Below are positions 46,821 to 55,825 of a stretch of 64,000 nucleotides of DNA, in pieces. A program made the translations under genes and the position numbers. Location of the stretch: contig NZ_MINI01000028.1 in NCBI RefSeq assembly GCF_002906855.1, positions 2,108,001-2,172,000 on the forward strand, read 5' to 3'. A model generated the notes under the pieces. The model saw nothing but the letters and a program-made list of their open reading frames with translations. It did not search any database and was not told where the DNA came from. The stretch is from Pseudomonas putida. GTDB lineage: Bacteria > Pseudomonadota > Gammaproteobacteria > Pseudomonadales > Pseudomonadaceae. Position 1 is the stretch's first letter. Each line of letters starts with the position of its first letter.

Positions 46821-47660
46821 ATGATCGAGGTGTCGCGGTTCTGGCGGGACCCTGCATTGCCGTTCGTCGAAGCCCGGCGCGTGGGGGATGGGCGTAAGGT
46901 CTGTTATGCCGCCCATTCCCATGAGAGCTTTTCCATCGGCGTGATCACCGGTGGTTGTAGTACCTACCTGAGCGGTGCCAGTCAGGTCGAGGTAATGGCC
47001 GGTACCACGGTGTTGATGAACCCAGGTGTGGTGCACACCTGCAACCCGATCGCCGGCCAGCCCTGGTCGTACCTGATGCTGTTCGTCGACATGCCGTGGT
47101 TGCAGGCTCTGGGCTTCGAATTGCCAGCACAGACAGTCAGTACTTCGCCGTGTTTGTACAGCCGCTTGCTGCAGCTGTTTGCCGACCTGTTCAACAACGA
47201 ACTGAACGATCGTGAAGATCGCCTGGCGGGTTTTTTCTGCGATCTCCCACGCTATTTGCAGCCATTGGCAGATGAGGCGCGAGTGGACCATCCGCAACTG
47301 GACGCGGCAGCGGCGTTCATCCGGGCCCATCGCACAGACCCGCTGAGCCTTGAGGATGTCTGCGCGGCCTGTAGCTTGTCACGCTCTTATTTGATCCGGG
47401 CCTTCCGCCAGCGCTTTGGCCTGACGCCACACGGTTATCTGCTGGATCAACGGGTGCAGCATGCGCGGGCGCTATTGCGCAACGGAAGGGCTATCGCCGA
47501 GGTGGCGCAGGAGGCGGGGTTCGCCGATCAGGCGCACTTGCAGCGGGCGTTCAAGCAGCACCTGGCGGCGACACCTGGGCATTACCGCGATGCAGTGCCG
47601 GCTTCTTCTCGGCTAAAGCCGCGAGAAGGCCGGCCCTGGCGACATCAAACGAGCAAATAG
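46821..47660 (+). CDS. AraC-family transcriptional regulator
   Basis: A 279-residue protein. The N-terminal cupin-like ligand domain (HSHESFSIGVITGGCSTYLSG, TVLMNPGVVHTCNPI) is followed by two helix-turn-helix units from about residue 170 (DPLSLEDVCAACSLSRSYLIRAFRQRFGLTPHGYLLDQRV, IAEVAQEAGFADQAHLQRAFKQHLAATPGHYR). It is probably co-transcribed with the XRE-cupin gene. It converges with the LysE gene, with a 16-bp 3' overlap. AraC-LysE pairs are common, so the exporter is a likely target. Confidence 0.9.
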   Translation: MIEVSRFWRDPALPFVEARRVGDGRKVCYAAHSHESFSIGVITGGCSTYLSGASQVEVMAGTTVLMNPGVVHTCNPIAGQPWSYLMLFVDMPWLQALGFELPAQTVSTSPCLYSRLLQLFADLFNNELNDREDRLAGFFCDLPRYLQPLADEARVDHPQLDAAAAFIRAHRTDPLSLEDVCAACSLSRSYLIRAFRQRFGLTPHGYLLDQRVQHARALLRNGRAIAEVAQEAGFADQAHLQRAFKQHLAATPGHYRDAVPASSRLKPREGRPWRHQTSK

Positions 47661-48226
47661 ACCGCGCTTCCCACCAGCAATACAGCCAGCCCGCGATTCA
47701 GCAACCGAATATACCGTGGCTTGCGAAGATATTGCCGGATCACACTCCCGGCCCAGGCCCAGCAGGCTACCGAAACGAAACAGATCGGCCCGTAGATCCA
47801 GGTGAACAACCACAGCAGTTGTTGTTCGCCACCGGTGTAAGCACCCACGCCCGCCACCGCTGCCAGCCAGGCCTTGGGGTTCAGCCATTGCATCGCTGCA
47901 CCCTGCCAGGCCGAAGGTGCGCGCTGCTGATCTGAGCCATTTAGCTGGCCATCGTCGCTGGCCAGTTTCCAGGCCATGTACAGCAGAAACGCCACGCCGC
48001 CCCAATGCAGCGCCACGCCCAGCAATGGCCAGCGTAACAGCAGTTCGTGCAAGCCCAGGCCAACCAGCACCAGCAGCAGGCAGAAGCCCAGCGTCGCACC
48101 CGTCACATGCCACAGGCTCGCCCGCAGGCCATGACGGGCACCACTGCCGAGGGCGACTACATTGACCGGCCCGGGAGAAATCGATGCAGCAAGGGCGAAT
48201 GCGGCCATGGAAAGGGAGAGGCTCAT
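47645..48226 (-). CDS. LysE-family exporter
   Basis: A 193-residue inner-membrane protein with about five to six transmembrane helices and the family's N-terminal motif AASISPGPVNVVALGSGARHG. The middle QWLNPKAWLAAVAGVG segment is also typical. Members export amino acids or related metabolites. Its 3' end overlaps the AraC gene by 16 bp on the opposite strand. Confidence 0.88.
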   Translation of the reverse strand: MSLSLSMAAFALAASISPGPVNVVALGSGARHGLRASLWHVTGATLGFCLLLVLVGLGLHELLLRWPLLGVALHWGGVAFLLYMAWKLASDDGQLNGSDQQRAPSAWQGAAMQWLNPKAWLAAVAGVGAYTGGEQQLLWLFTWIYGPICFVSVACWAWAGSVIRQYLRKPRYIRLLNRGLAVLLVGSAVYLLV

Positions 48227-48397
48227 GTTCCGTAACTCCGTGTGTTGGACGATGCCGCCATCCTGCGGCCTTGACCGGCATGGGTATTGAAGAATAGTCC
48301 CCTGCGATCCAGCTACAGCTTTTGTAATAGTTTCGCGCTATCAGTAAAACCGGCTGTGCTTGTAGGATCGTCTTCCCTATTTTCAATCAAGGTCTAT

Positions 48398-48487
48398 ATG
48401 AGCACCTTCGCGGAGCCCCCCAGTCCCTGGCCTTCCCGGCCATCCCCCCTCCGTCCTCGTGACGCTTCCTTCGTGAGTACCCGCTAA
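48398..48487 (+). CDS. putative 29-codon proline-rich leader peptide
   Basis: The ATG at 48398, with AAGG 6 nt upstream, opens a 29-residue frame with prolines at positions 7, 8, 10, 12, 15, 17 and 20 ([16 protein letters not shown]). Its TAA overlaps the ATG of the TerC-family gene (TAATG). The TerC gene has only a weak ribosome binding site of its own. This resembles proline-rich leaders such as MgtL that sense ribosome speed or Mg2+. No yybP-ykoY manganese riboswitch motif is visible. Confidence 0.45.
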   Translation: MSTFAEPPSPWPSRPSPLRPRDASFVSTR

Positions 48488-50058
48488 TGGAATGGCTAGC
48501 CGATCCCACGGCCTGGCTAGGCCTGTTGACGCTTATCGTCCTCGAACTGGTGCTCGGTATCGACAACCTGGTGTTCATCGCCATCCTCGCCGACAAGTTG
48601 CCGCCGCATCAGCGCGACCGCGCGCGGGTCATTGGCCTGAGCCTGGCGCTGATCATGCGCCTGGGCCTGCTGGCCAGTATCTCGTGGATGGTCACCCTGA
48701 CCGCGCCGCTGTTCGAGGTGTTCGGCAAGAGCTTCTCCGGCCGTGACCTGATCATGCTGTTCGGTGGTGTGTTCCTGCTGTTCAAGGCCACCATGGAGTT
48801 GCACGAGCGCCTGGAAGGGCATGTCACCCAGGCGACGGGTGCCGTGCGTCATGCCTTGTTCTGGCCGATCGTGGCGCAGATCGTCGTGCTTGACGCGGTG
48901 TTCTCGCTGGACGCGGTAATCACGGCCGTAGGCATGGTCGAAGAATTGTCGGTGATGATGATCGCGGTGATCTTCTCGATCGGCATCATGATCGTCGCCA
49001 GCAAACCGCTGACCCGCTTCGTCAACGCCCACCCGACGGTGATCATGCTGTGCCTGGGCTTCCTGATGATGATCGGTTTCAGCCTGACCGCCGAAGGCCT
49101 GGGCTTCCATATCCCGAAAGGCTACCTGTACGCGGCCATCGGCTTCTCGATCCTCATCGAGCTGTTCAACCAGCTGGCCCGTGCCCGCCGCAAGCGCAGC
49201 CTGCAGCAGCACCGGCCATTGCGTGAACGTACCGCACATGCCGTGCTGCGCCTGCTGGGAGGCCGCCGGGTCGAAGCTGACGAGGTGGGCGAAGAAATCG
49301 CCGACCTGGTCGAAGGTGGCGAGGAGCAGGTCCTGTTCGACCGCCGTGAGCGGGTGATGATCAGCGGCGTGCTGAACCTGGCCGAGCGGCCGATCCGCAC
49401 GGTAATGACTGCGCGGGCCGAAGTCGACGTGATCGACCTGGCGCAACCCGCGCACGCCATCACCGAAGCGCTGGCCAATTCGCCGTACTCGCGCCTGCCA
49501 CTGATTCGCAACGGCCATATCGAGGAACCGCTGGGCTTCGTGCACAAGAAGGAGCTGCTCAAGGAGCTGCTGTCCGGCAGCCAGCCGGACCTTGAGCGCA
49601 TGGCTCGGGCGCCATTGAACCTGCTGGAGAGTTTCAGCATCCTCAACGCCCTGGAGCAGATGCGCAGCCAGTCGACGCACATTGCCTTCGTGATCAACGA
49701 GTTCGGTGATTTCACCGGTTTGCTGACCATTACCGACATCCTCGAGTCGATCGCCGGTGAGTTGCCGGATGCCAGTGAGGTGGAAGGCCCGGCGATCGTC
49801 GAGGAAGGTGGCAGTTTTGTCGTCAGTGGCGCCCTGAACCTGAGCCAGGTCCAGGCGCGTACAGGCTTCAGCGCCCGCGCCACCGAGGACTACCAGACCC
49901 TGGCGGGCCTGGTGATGAGCTTGCTGGACCGCCTGCCGGTGGTGGGTGATCAGCTGGCCTGGAATGGCTGGAGCATGACCGTGGTGGCGGTGGAGGAGCG
50001 CCGGGTGCGCCAGGTGCGCCTTACACCGAGCGCCGACGCTGGCGCAGCAGGTGCTTGA
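48487..50058 (+). CDS. TerC-family membrane protein with CBS and CorC-type domains
   Basis: A 523-residue inner-membrane protein. The TerC domain (residues 1 to about 235, seven or so helices) has [15 protein letters not shown] and [17 protein letters not shown], the two acidic motifs of the family. Two CBS repeats follow (about 295-420: [23 protein letters not shown] and the [19 protein letters not shown] loop). A CorC_HlyC transporter-associated domain closes it (about 435-510). It is probably a metal-ion exporter or homeostasis protein (Mn2+, Mg2+ or similar); the ion is not determinable. It may be coupled to the proline-rich leader. Its 3' end overlaps rarD by 38 bp. Confidence 0.9.
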   Translation: MEWLADPTAWLGLLTLIVLELVLGIDNLVFIAILADKLPPHQRDRARVIGLSLALIMRLGLLASISWMVTLTAPLFEVFGKSFSGRDLIMLFGGVFLLFKATMELHERLEGHVTQATGAVRHALFWPIVAQIVVLDAVFSLDAVITAVGMVEELSVMMIAVIFSIGIMIVASKPLTRFVNAHPTVIMLCLGFLMMIGFSLTAEGLGFHIPKGYLYAAIGFSILIELFNQLARARRKRSLQQHRPLRERTAHAVLRLLGGRRVEADEVGEEIADLVEGGEEQVLFDRRERVMISGVLNLAERPIRTVMTARAEVDVIDLAQPAHAITEALANSPYSRLPLIRNGHIEEPLGFVHKKELLKELLSGSQPDLERMARAPLNLLESFSILNALEQMRSQSTHIAFVINEFGDFTGLLTITDILESIAGELPDASEVEGPAIVEEGGSFVVSGALNLSQVQARTGFSARATEDYQTLAGLVMSLLDRLPVVGDQLAWNGWSMTVVAVEERRVRQVRLTPSADAGAAGA

Positions 50059-50908
50059 AACCTTCGAGCACCAGCACCAGCACCGCGGCCCAGATCGGCA
50101 GGTAGGTCAGCCATTGATCCGGGCCGATGGTTTCGCCCAGCAGCAGGGCGACGCCCACCAGCAACACCGGCTCGACGTAGCTGAGCAGGCCGAACAGGCT
50201 GAACGGCAACAGGCGGCTGGCCAGTACGTAGGCGATCAGTGCACAGGCGCTGATCGCCCCCAGCAGCGGGATCAGCCCGTAGAGGCCGGGGTGTTGGTGC
50301 AGCTCGGCCGTCGACAACGGCCCCTGGGTGACGAAATAAACTGCCCAGGGCAGCAACAGGCACATGTCGCACCACAGGCCACCGAGGTGGTCGGTGCGGC
50401 AGCGTCGCCGCAACACGAAGTAGATCGGGTAGCCGATCGTCACCAGCAAGGTTTCCCAGGCGAAGCTGCCATTCTGGTACAGCTCGTGCCCGACGCCCAG
50501 CGCGGCGCAGCTGACCGCCACTTTCTGCAAGCGTGACAGGCGCTCGCCATACACCAGGCGCCCGGTCAGCACCATGGCCAGCGGCAGCAGGAAATAGCCC
50601 ATCGACACTTCCAGGCTACGCCCGTGCAGCGGCGCCCAGAGGAACAGCCACAGCTGCACACCCATCAACCACGACGTACCAACCATGCCCAGCAGCAGGA
50701 TCGGCTTCTGACGCACGCGGGCGAGCAATTCGCCGACGCGTTTCCAGTCCTTGCTGACCAGCATGAACAGGGTGAGGCAGGGCAGGGTGAGCAAGGTGCG
50801 CCAGCCAAAGATCTCTTCGCCATCGAGCGGCGACAGCAAGGAGGTATAGAAATACATCACAGCGAACAGACAGGACGCCATGACCGACGAAATAATGCCT
50901 TTTGACAC
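50021..50908 (-). CDS. rarD: RarD/EamA-family permease
   Basis: A 295-residue inner-membrane protein with ten predicted helices in two EamA halves. It begins with [23 protein letters not shown] and has [14 protein letters not shown] and the late [19 protein letters not shown] motif. RarD proteins are drug/metabolite transporters of unproven substrate. Its last codons overlap the TerC-family gene end to end. Confidence 0.85.
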   Translation of the reverse strand: MSKGIISSVMASCLFAVMYFYTSLLSPLDGEEIFGWRTLLTLPCLTLFMLVSKDWKRVGELLARVRQKPILLLGMVGTSWLMGVQLWLFLWAPLHGRSLEVSMGYFLLPLAMVLTGRLVYGERLSRLQKVAVSCAALGVGHELYQNGSFAWETLLVTIGYPIYFVLRRRCRTDHLGGLWCDMCLLLPWAVYFVTQGPLSTAELHQHPGLYGLIPLLGAISACALIAYVLASRLLPFSLFGLLSYVEPVLLVGVALLLGETIGPDQWLTYLPIWAAVLVLVLEGFKHLLRQRRRSV

Positions 50909-50940
50909 GAATGCCTCGGATAGGGGAGTGAGCAGGTGAA

Positions 50941-52527
50941 TCAGCCGCGCATGATCTCAGGGGGCGCGCCTTGCGGCAACCGCGCGTCGCCGGGTTGTGC
51001 GGCGAGTGCCTTGAGGAAGTCGCTTGCAGGCATCGGCCGGCCAAATAGATAGCCTTGCTGAAAGTCCACCCCGCTGCGCGCCAGGTAATCACGCTGGACC
51101 TCGGTTTCCACCCCTTCGGCAACGATGCCCAGGCCCAGCTTGGCGGACAGCTCGATGATGCTGTCGAGAATGTGCTGGGACAAGGCGTCGCCACCGATCA
51201 TGGCCACGAAGCTCTGGTCGATCTTCAGGTAATCGACCTTGAACTGGCGCAGGTAGTTGAGGCTCGACTGGCCGGTACCAAAGTCATCCAGGGCGATCAT
51301 CACCCCCATGTCATGCAGCTTGGCGAACAGCTCGAGGGCTACCGGAGTGGCTTCGATCAGCTTGCGCTCGGTCAGTTCCAGGGTCAGCCGTACCCGCCCG
51401 GGGGGAAAGTGCTGGAGGAAGGTCTGGCAGTCGTCGAGCAGGCTCAGGTCGCGGCAGTGGTCGGCGGTAATGTTGATGCCGATGTGGAAGCCGTCTTCCA
51501 GCAGCGCGGTGTAGGGCGCCAGGTTCTGCGCGGTGTGCAGCATCATGGCCCGGGTCATGGCGACGATCTGGCCACTGTGTTCGGCGTAGGGGATGAACAG
51601 GTCCGGACGTACCAGGCCTTCACGGGGATGGTTCCAGCGCATCAATACTTCAGCCCCGGCCCAGCGGTAGTCACCCTTGCGCACCACCGGCTGGAAGTAC
51701 GGCAGGAACTCGTCCGCCTCCAGGGCCCGCTGCAGCTCGGCCCTGGGCGAGCTGGCCCGGCGAATCTGCCAGCGGCAGGCGCCGCCGGCCACCACGCCGA
51801 GCGCGAGCAGCAGGCTGAGCAGAGCAGGGTAGTGGCTGCGCAGCAGCTCGCCTTGCTTGCCGGCCTCGTAGCCACCGTGCACGCTGAACGGGTAGCGGGT
51901 CGAACCCAGGGTCACATCGGCGGCGGCGGCGACCGGTGGGGCACCGTCATGCACCGCGCCGTCCTTGCCCATCCAGGCGTTGCCGACACGGATCTGCAGC
52001 GCTTCCTCCGGGCCTATCAGGCGTAATGCAGTGAGCAGGTGATCGCCATCCACGGTAGTGATCGCACCGCGATCGCCATCGCTGGCCCGGTACACCAGCA
52101 GGGCATGGCCAGGCGTTACCGAGTTGCCATTCATCAGCCACAGCCGGCCATCGGTGTAGTCATAAGCGTCCACGGGTTCGTCGAAATCGCCGAACAGCGA
52201 ACTGCAATACAGGTTGTGGTGCTGGAACAGGTTGGTCGAACGGACGAAAGCATTACGCGTGACCTGGCTGCGCAACGTCAGCTGAGCGTTGGCGCAGGGG
52301 CTGCCAGCCAGCGGCAGCAGCACCTGCGCGGCATTGGCGAGGTTGTCTAGAATATGATCGACATGCTCGACCACCTGACGCGCAGTCGCCTGGCTGGAGG
52401 CGCGCAATTCGCGCTCGATCTGCCAGTTCATCACCGCCAGGCCGCAGGCAAGCGGCACCACGCCGACGATCCAGGGCATGAGCGTGCGCCAGCTCCAGCG
52501 AGCAGGGCGTTTGACCGAGAGGGGCAT
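50941..52527 (-). CDS. CSS-motif EAL-domain c-di-GMP phosphodiesterase
   Basis: A 528-residue membrane enzyme. TM1 is at about 17-36. The periplasmic CSS domain carries Cys78 (GSPCAN) and the C108-S-S motif (YCSSLFG), which form a redox-sensitive disulfide in this family. TM2 is at about 233-250. The cytoplasmic EAL domain (about 262-510) has EVL at 293 in place of EAL, plus intact NITADHCRD, DDFGTGQSS and the KIDQSF Lys. It should degrade c-di-GMP depending on periplasmic redox state. I chose the ATG at 52527, with AGGAAG upstream. Confidence 0.9.
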   Translation of the reverse strand: MPLSVKRPARWSWRTLMPWIVGVVPLACGLAVMNWQIERELRASSQATARQVVEHVDHILDNLANAAQVLLPLAGSPCANAQLTLRSQVTRNAFVRSTNLFQHHNLYCSSLFGDFDEPVDAYDYTDGRLWLMNGNSVTPGHALLVYRASDGDRGAITTVDGDHLLTALRLIGPEEALQIRVGNAWMGKDGAVHDGAPPVAAAADVTLGSTRYPFSVHGGYEAGKQGELLRSHYPALLSLLLALGVVAGGACRWQIRRASSPRAELQRALEADEFLPYFQPVVRKGDYRWAGAEVLMRWNHPREGLVRPDLFIPYAEHSGQIVAMTRAMMLHTAQNLAPYTALLEDGFHIGINITADHCRDLSLLDDCQTFLQHFPPGRVRLTLELTERKLIEATPVALELFAKLHDMGVMIALDDFGTGQSSLNYLRQFKVDYLKIDQSFVAMIGGDALSQHILDSIIELSAKLGLGIVAEGVETEVQRDYLARSGVDFQQGYLFGRPMPASDFLKALAAQPGDARLPQGAPPEIMRG

Positions 52528-52829
52528 GCTGGGGTGATCTTCCTGATGACTGACGTGCTGAGGATAGCCGTTTGTCGGCGCCGATGGCGAACTAATGCGC
52601 GACAAAGCCATTTACGCAATGTAGAATCGATTTACGAATACAACAATAAGGTCCTTCGTTACTGAGGGATCAACCCCCGCCGAGAATGGGTCCATATGAC
52701 ATACCATGGGTTCAAGCTGATCATTGGTGACTTCCTCGCCCGCAGTGTGCGCGGTATCCCGTGCTCTCCACCATTGCCGTTCCACATCCTACGCATTCAT
52801 TAATTTTCGCTGCAGATGAGGGTACGAAC
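52528..52829. other. 302-bp divergent control region between the CSS-EAL gene and hpd
   Basis: No coding sequence is visible. It contains a direct repeat ATTTACG at 52610-52616 and 52630-52636 (20-nt period). Overlapping the second copy is TGTAGA-N5-TTTACG, close to but one base short of a TyrR/PhhR-type box (TGTAAA-N6-TTTACA). hpd is a PhhR target in P. putida, so this could be its control site. Confidence 0.4.
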
Positions 52830-53906
52830 ATGGCTGATATCTTTGACAATCCAATGGGCCTGATGGGCTTCGAATTCATCGAGCTGGCCTCGCCGACGCC
52901 GGGCGTGCTGGAGCCGGTATTCCAGATACTCGGTTTCACCAAGGTGGCCACCCACCGCTCCAAGGACGTGCACCTTTATCGCCAGGGCGGCATCAACCTG
53001 ATCCTCAATAACGAACCTAAGAGCATTGCCTCCTACTTCGCGGCCGAGCATGGTCCGTCGGTGTGCGGCATGGCGTTCCGCGTGCGCAATGCCCATGAAG
53101 CCTATGCCCGGGCCCTGGAACTGGGGGCGCAGCCGGTCGAGATCGAAACCGGCCCGATGGAATTGCGCCTGCCGGCCATCAAAGGCATCGGTGGAGCACC
53201 GCTCTACCTGATCGACCGTTTCGAAGAAGGCAGCTCGATTTACGATATCGACTTCAATTTCATCGAAGGCGTCGACCGTAACCCGCAAGGGGCCGGCCTG
53301 AAGATCATCGATCACCTGACCCACAACGTCTATCGCGGGCGCATGGCTTACTGGGCCGGTTTCTACGAGAAACTGTTCAACTTCCGCGAGATTCGCTACT
53401 TCGACATCAAGGGCGAATACACCGGCCTGACCTCCAAAGCCATGACCGCGCCTGACGGCATGATCCGCATTCCGCTCAATGAAGAGTCGTCCAAGGGCGC
53501 CGGGCAGATCGAAGAGTTCCTGATGCAATTCAACGGCGAGGGCATCCAGCACGTGGCTTTCCTCACCGACGACCTGCTCAAGACCTGGGATGCACTCAAG
53601 GGCTTTGGCATGCGCTTCATGACCGCACCGCCGCAGACCTATTACGAAATGCTCGAAGAACGCCTCCCAGGCCATGGCGAGCCAGTCGACCAGTTGCAGG
53701 CCCGCGGCATCCTGTTGGATGGCGCTTCCGAGCCAGGTGACAAGCGCCTGCTGCTGCAGATTTTCTCGGAAACGCTGCTCGGCCCGGTATTCTTCGAATT
53801 CATCCAGCGTAAAGGGGATGACGGCTTCGGTGAAGGCAACTTCAAGGCGCTGTTCGAGTCCATCGAGCGTGATCAGGTCCGCCGTGGCGTGCTCAATGCC
53901 GAATAA
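52830..53906 (+). CDS. hpd: 4-hydroxyphenylpyruvate dioxygenase
   Basis: A 358-residue non-heme Fe(II) dioxygenase that converts 4-hydroxyphenylpyruvate to homogentisate in tyrosine breakdown. The iron ligands are the His in IDHLTHNV, the His in [11 protein letters not shown] and the Glu in [18 protein letters not shown]. The length equals the P. fluorescens enzyme. I chose the ATG at 52830, where homology begins. It ends against the convergent orphan CSS gene. Confidence 0.97.
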   Translation: MADIFDNPMGLMGFEFIELASPTPGVLEPVFQILGFTKVATHRSKDVHLYRQGGINLILNNEPKSIASYFAAEHGPSVCGMAFRVRNAHEAYARALELGAQPVEIETGPMELRLPAIKGIGGAPLYLIDRFEEGSSIYDIDFNFIEGVDRNPQGAGLKIIDHLTHNVYRGRMAYWAGFYEKLFNFREIRYFDIKGEYTGLTSKAMTAPDGMIRIPLNEESSKGAGQIEEFLMQFNGEGIQHVAFLTDDLLKTWDALKGFGMRFMTAPPQTYYEMLEERLPGHGEPVDQLQARGILLDGASEPGDKRLLLQIFSETLLGPVFFEFIQRKGDDGFGEGNFKALFESIERDQVRRGVLNAE

Positions 53907-53911
53907 GTGAA

Positions 53912-53948
53912 GCGCAGCGCCGTCAGTTTTCCTTGCTGGCGGCGCTGC
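53912..53948. terminator. hairpin between hpd and the orphan CSS gene
   Basis: CGCAGCGCCG and CGGCGCTGCG form a 10-bp stem, extended by CAG/CTG pairs across one mismatch, with a 9-nt loop. The right arm lies in the last codons of the convergent CSS gene. There is no long U-run. Confidence 0.55.
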
Positions 53949-54732
53949 GAACACGCCGGTTACGTTGCCTGAACAAACCCCAGTAAGTGATCGAGCCAGT
54001 AAATATCCCAACCAGCGCCAGGGACGGGAAAAGTTGTTTTATCGTCTGGCGCGTCTCTCGCGCCGAATAGCCTTCTGCATAACCCGCCTTGACGGTATAG
54101 CCATACTTGGCTGAAACACCTTCTCTGAAAAACTCCTTTTGCGATGGACGTGCCGGGTCGCGACTGTCGCCGTCGGCCCAGATGTACAGATCTGCGAATT
54201 CGAGTAATAGGGTCAACCCCGTTTGAAAGGCACGCAGTTCATTGCGCAGCAACATGCCATAGGAGGTGGCAATGACCCCCAGATTCTCTTCTCCAAGCTG
54301 ATAGGCAAGCAGAACGGCATTGGGCATTGCAGGCGGGTCCAGTACCAGACGAAATTGCGATCGTTGATCTGGAAACATCTGATCCGGTGTGAAAGGCGTT
54401 TTCAAGGTGCTGCAATAAACACGCCCGTCAACGGTCAATGCCAGCGAGCGAAGGTGCGCTGCTGTGGCAACCTGATCGCGCAATTGCTCCCGGGCACTCT
54501 CGCAGGGAGTCCCTGCCAACATCATGGCAGCAGAAGCTGAAGCGTGTATTCGACTCAGCGCCAAGTCCACTGAATAGATAGCTTCCTTGACGGAGATGCG
54601 TGCGGTCTCTTCAAGCTTCTTGTCCTGCTGATAAAAAATGATCATCAGCCCGCTGCCGACCGGTAGCAAACTGATTGCCAATGTCAGCAAGAGTTCTATC
54701 AAACTTTGCCCTGCAGTCTTGGTTCTTGACAT
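53923..54732 (-). CDS. orphan CSS-type periplasmic sensor membrane protein without EAL domain
   Basis: A 269-residue protein with TM1 at about 11-33, a periplasmic CSS-like domain and TM2 at about 236-254, followed by only about 15 basic residues. Cys77 (GTPCES) and Cys107 (VYCSTL, so CST rather than CSS) are 30 residues apart, exactly as Cys78 and Cys108 are in the CSS-EAL enzyme 1.4 kb away. No EAL domain follows, and hpd leaves no room for one. It is either a truncated phosphodiesterase or a free-standing redox sensor that might pair with a full-length partner. Confidence 0.75.
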   Translation of the reverse strand: MSRTKTAGQSLIELLLTLAISLLPVGSGLMIIFYQQDKKLEETARISVKEAIYSVDLALSRIHASASAAMMLAGTPCESAREQLRDQVATAAHLRSLALTVDGRVYCSTLKTPFTPDQMFPDQRSQFRLVLDPPAMPNAVLLAYQLGEENLGVIATSYGMLLRNELRAFQTGLTLLLEFADLYIWADGDSRDPARPSQKEFFREGVSAKYGYTVKAGYAEGYSARETRQTIKQLFPSLALVGIFTGSITYWGLFRQRNRRVRSAASKEN

Positions 54733-54862
54733 GAGTATTCAGCCCCCTTTACCGAGCTGACCGAGGTGGGCAGCCCAGTGGAGAGCCTATGAATCAATTA
54801 CTGCGCCTGCTGTAATCCAATGCCATGCATCTTTTGCGAACTACGCCGCTAAGATGTAGGAC

Positions 54863-55549
54863 CTATTTCGGCTTAAGTGCAGCAATGACCTTCTCGGCCA
54901 GCAGGCCCGTCGAGGCGGGGTTCTGCCCGGTGATCAGCCGGTCGTCACAGACCACGTACGGCTTCCAAGGCTCATCGTCCTTGCTGTAGTTGCCGCCCCG
55001 GGCAACCAATTCGTTTTCGGTAAGAAACGGCACCACCTTGTCCAGCTCCGCCAGTTTTTCTTCGGTATTGGAAAAGCCGGTAATCTCCCGGCCCTTGAGC
55101 AGCAGGCTGTTGTCGCCGAGCTTGATATTCAACAGACCGGCCACGCCGTGACAGACGGCGGCAACAATGCCGTTGTTTTCGAAGATCTTGCGTGCTAGTT
55201 CCTGCAGCGGCGGGTTGTCCGGGAAGTCGTACATCACGCCGTGCCCACCGGTGTAATAGATGGCGCAGTAATCACTTGCCTTGACCTTGCCTGGGCTTGA
55301 GGATGAGCCCAGACGGCTCATGAACGACTTGTCGTCGTACCATTGCCAGTCCAGCTCCGGAGCCATCTGCAAGCTATGCGGGTCGATTGGCACATAGCCG
55401 CCATTCGGGCTCACGTAATCGACTTCATACCCGGCTTTCTGCACGGCCTCGACAAAATGCACAGCCTCCCCCAGCCATAGGCCGGTGGCCCGCTTCAGCG
55501 TCGGGTATTTGGCCGTATTGGTCAGTACTACCAGAATCTTATTGCTCAT
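54863..55549 (-). CDS. DJ-1/PfpI-family (Hsp31-like) protein
   Basis: A 228-residue class I glutamine-amidotransferase-like protein. Markers are LTNTAKYPTLKRATGLWLGEAVHFVE (with the conserved Glu), YYTGGHGVMYDFPDN, the nucleophilic Cys in AAVCHGVAGLL and TGQNPASTGLLAEKV. Related proteins are glyoxalase III or deglycase/chaperone-type stress proteins. It is divergent from the first hybrid kinase gene. Confidence 0.85.
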   Translation of the reverse strand: MSNKILVVLTNTAKYPTLKRATGLWLGEAVHFVEAVQKAGYEVDYVSPNGGYVPIDPHSLQMAPELDWQWYDDKSFMSRLGSSSSPGKVKASDYCAIYYTGGHGVMYDFPDNPPLQELARKIFENNGIVAAVCHGVAGLLNIKLGDNSLLLKGREITGFSNTEEKLAELDKVVPFLTENELVARGGNYSKDDEPWKPYVVCDDRLITGQNPASTGLLAEKVIAALKPK

Positions 55550-55825
55550 CACCACGCTCCTGGTCTGTCGTTGAAGGGCAATGCTTGGCGCGGGGAAAAC
55601 CTATTGAGCATAGCTCCGGTTTGCCAAGGCGCCATTTCGCTAATGGCTCTATGCTATTACTCTGTGTCTGCGCGGTGCGCCGAATGTGAAGCGGTTAACT
55701 GTGCAGCTATTGCAGTGGCAAAGCGTCGGGCAGATGATGCGCAAACGCAGTCTTCACCCAAGAGCAATGGTGGAATCACGACAGTGTTGGTAAAAGGCAC
55801 GCTGCACAAACCTTCGGCACAAGGC

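Noticed and set aside
48227..48486. yybP-ykoY manganese riboswitch upstream of the TerC-family gene
   Set aside because: These aptamers occur before TerC-type genes, but I could not find the conserved GGGGAGUA-type core. The leader ORF explains the region better.
54789..54815. 8-codon ORF with GGAGAG upstream, between the orphan CSS and PfpI genes
   Set aside because: It is on the plus strand with minus-strand genes on both sides and not coupled to any gene, so it is likely chance.
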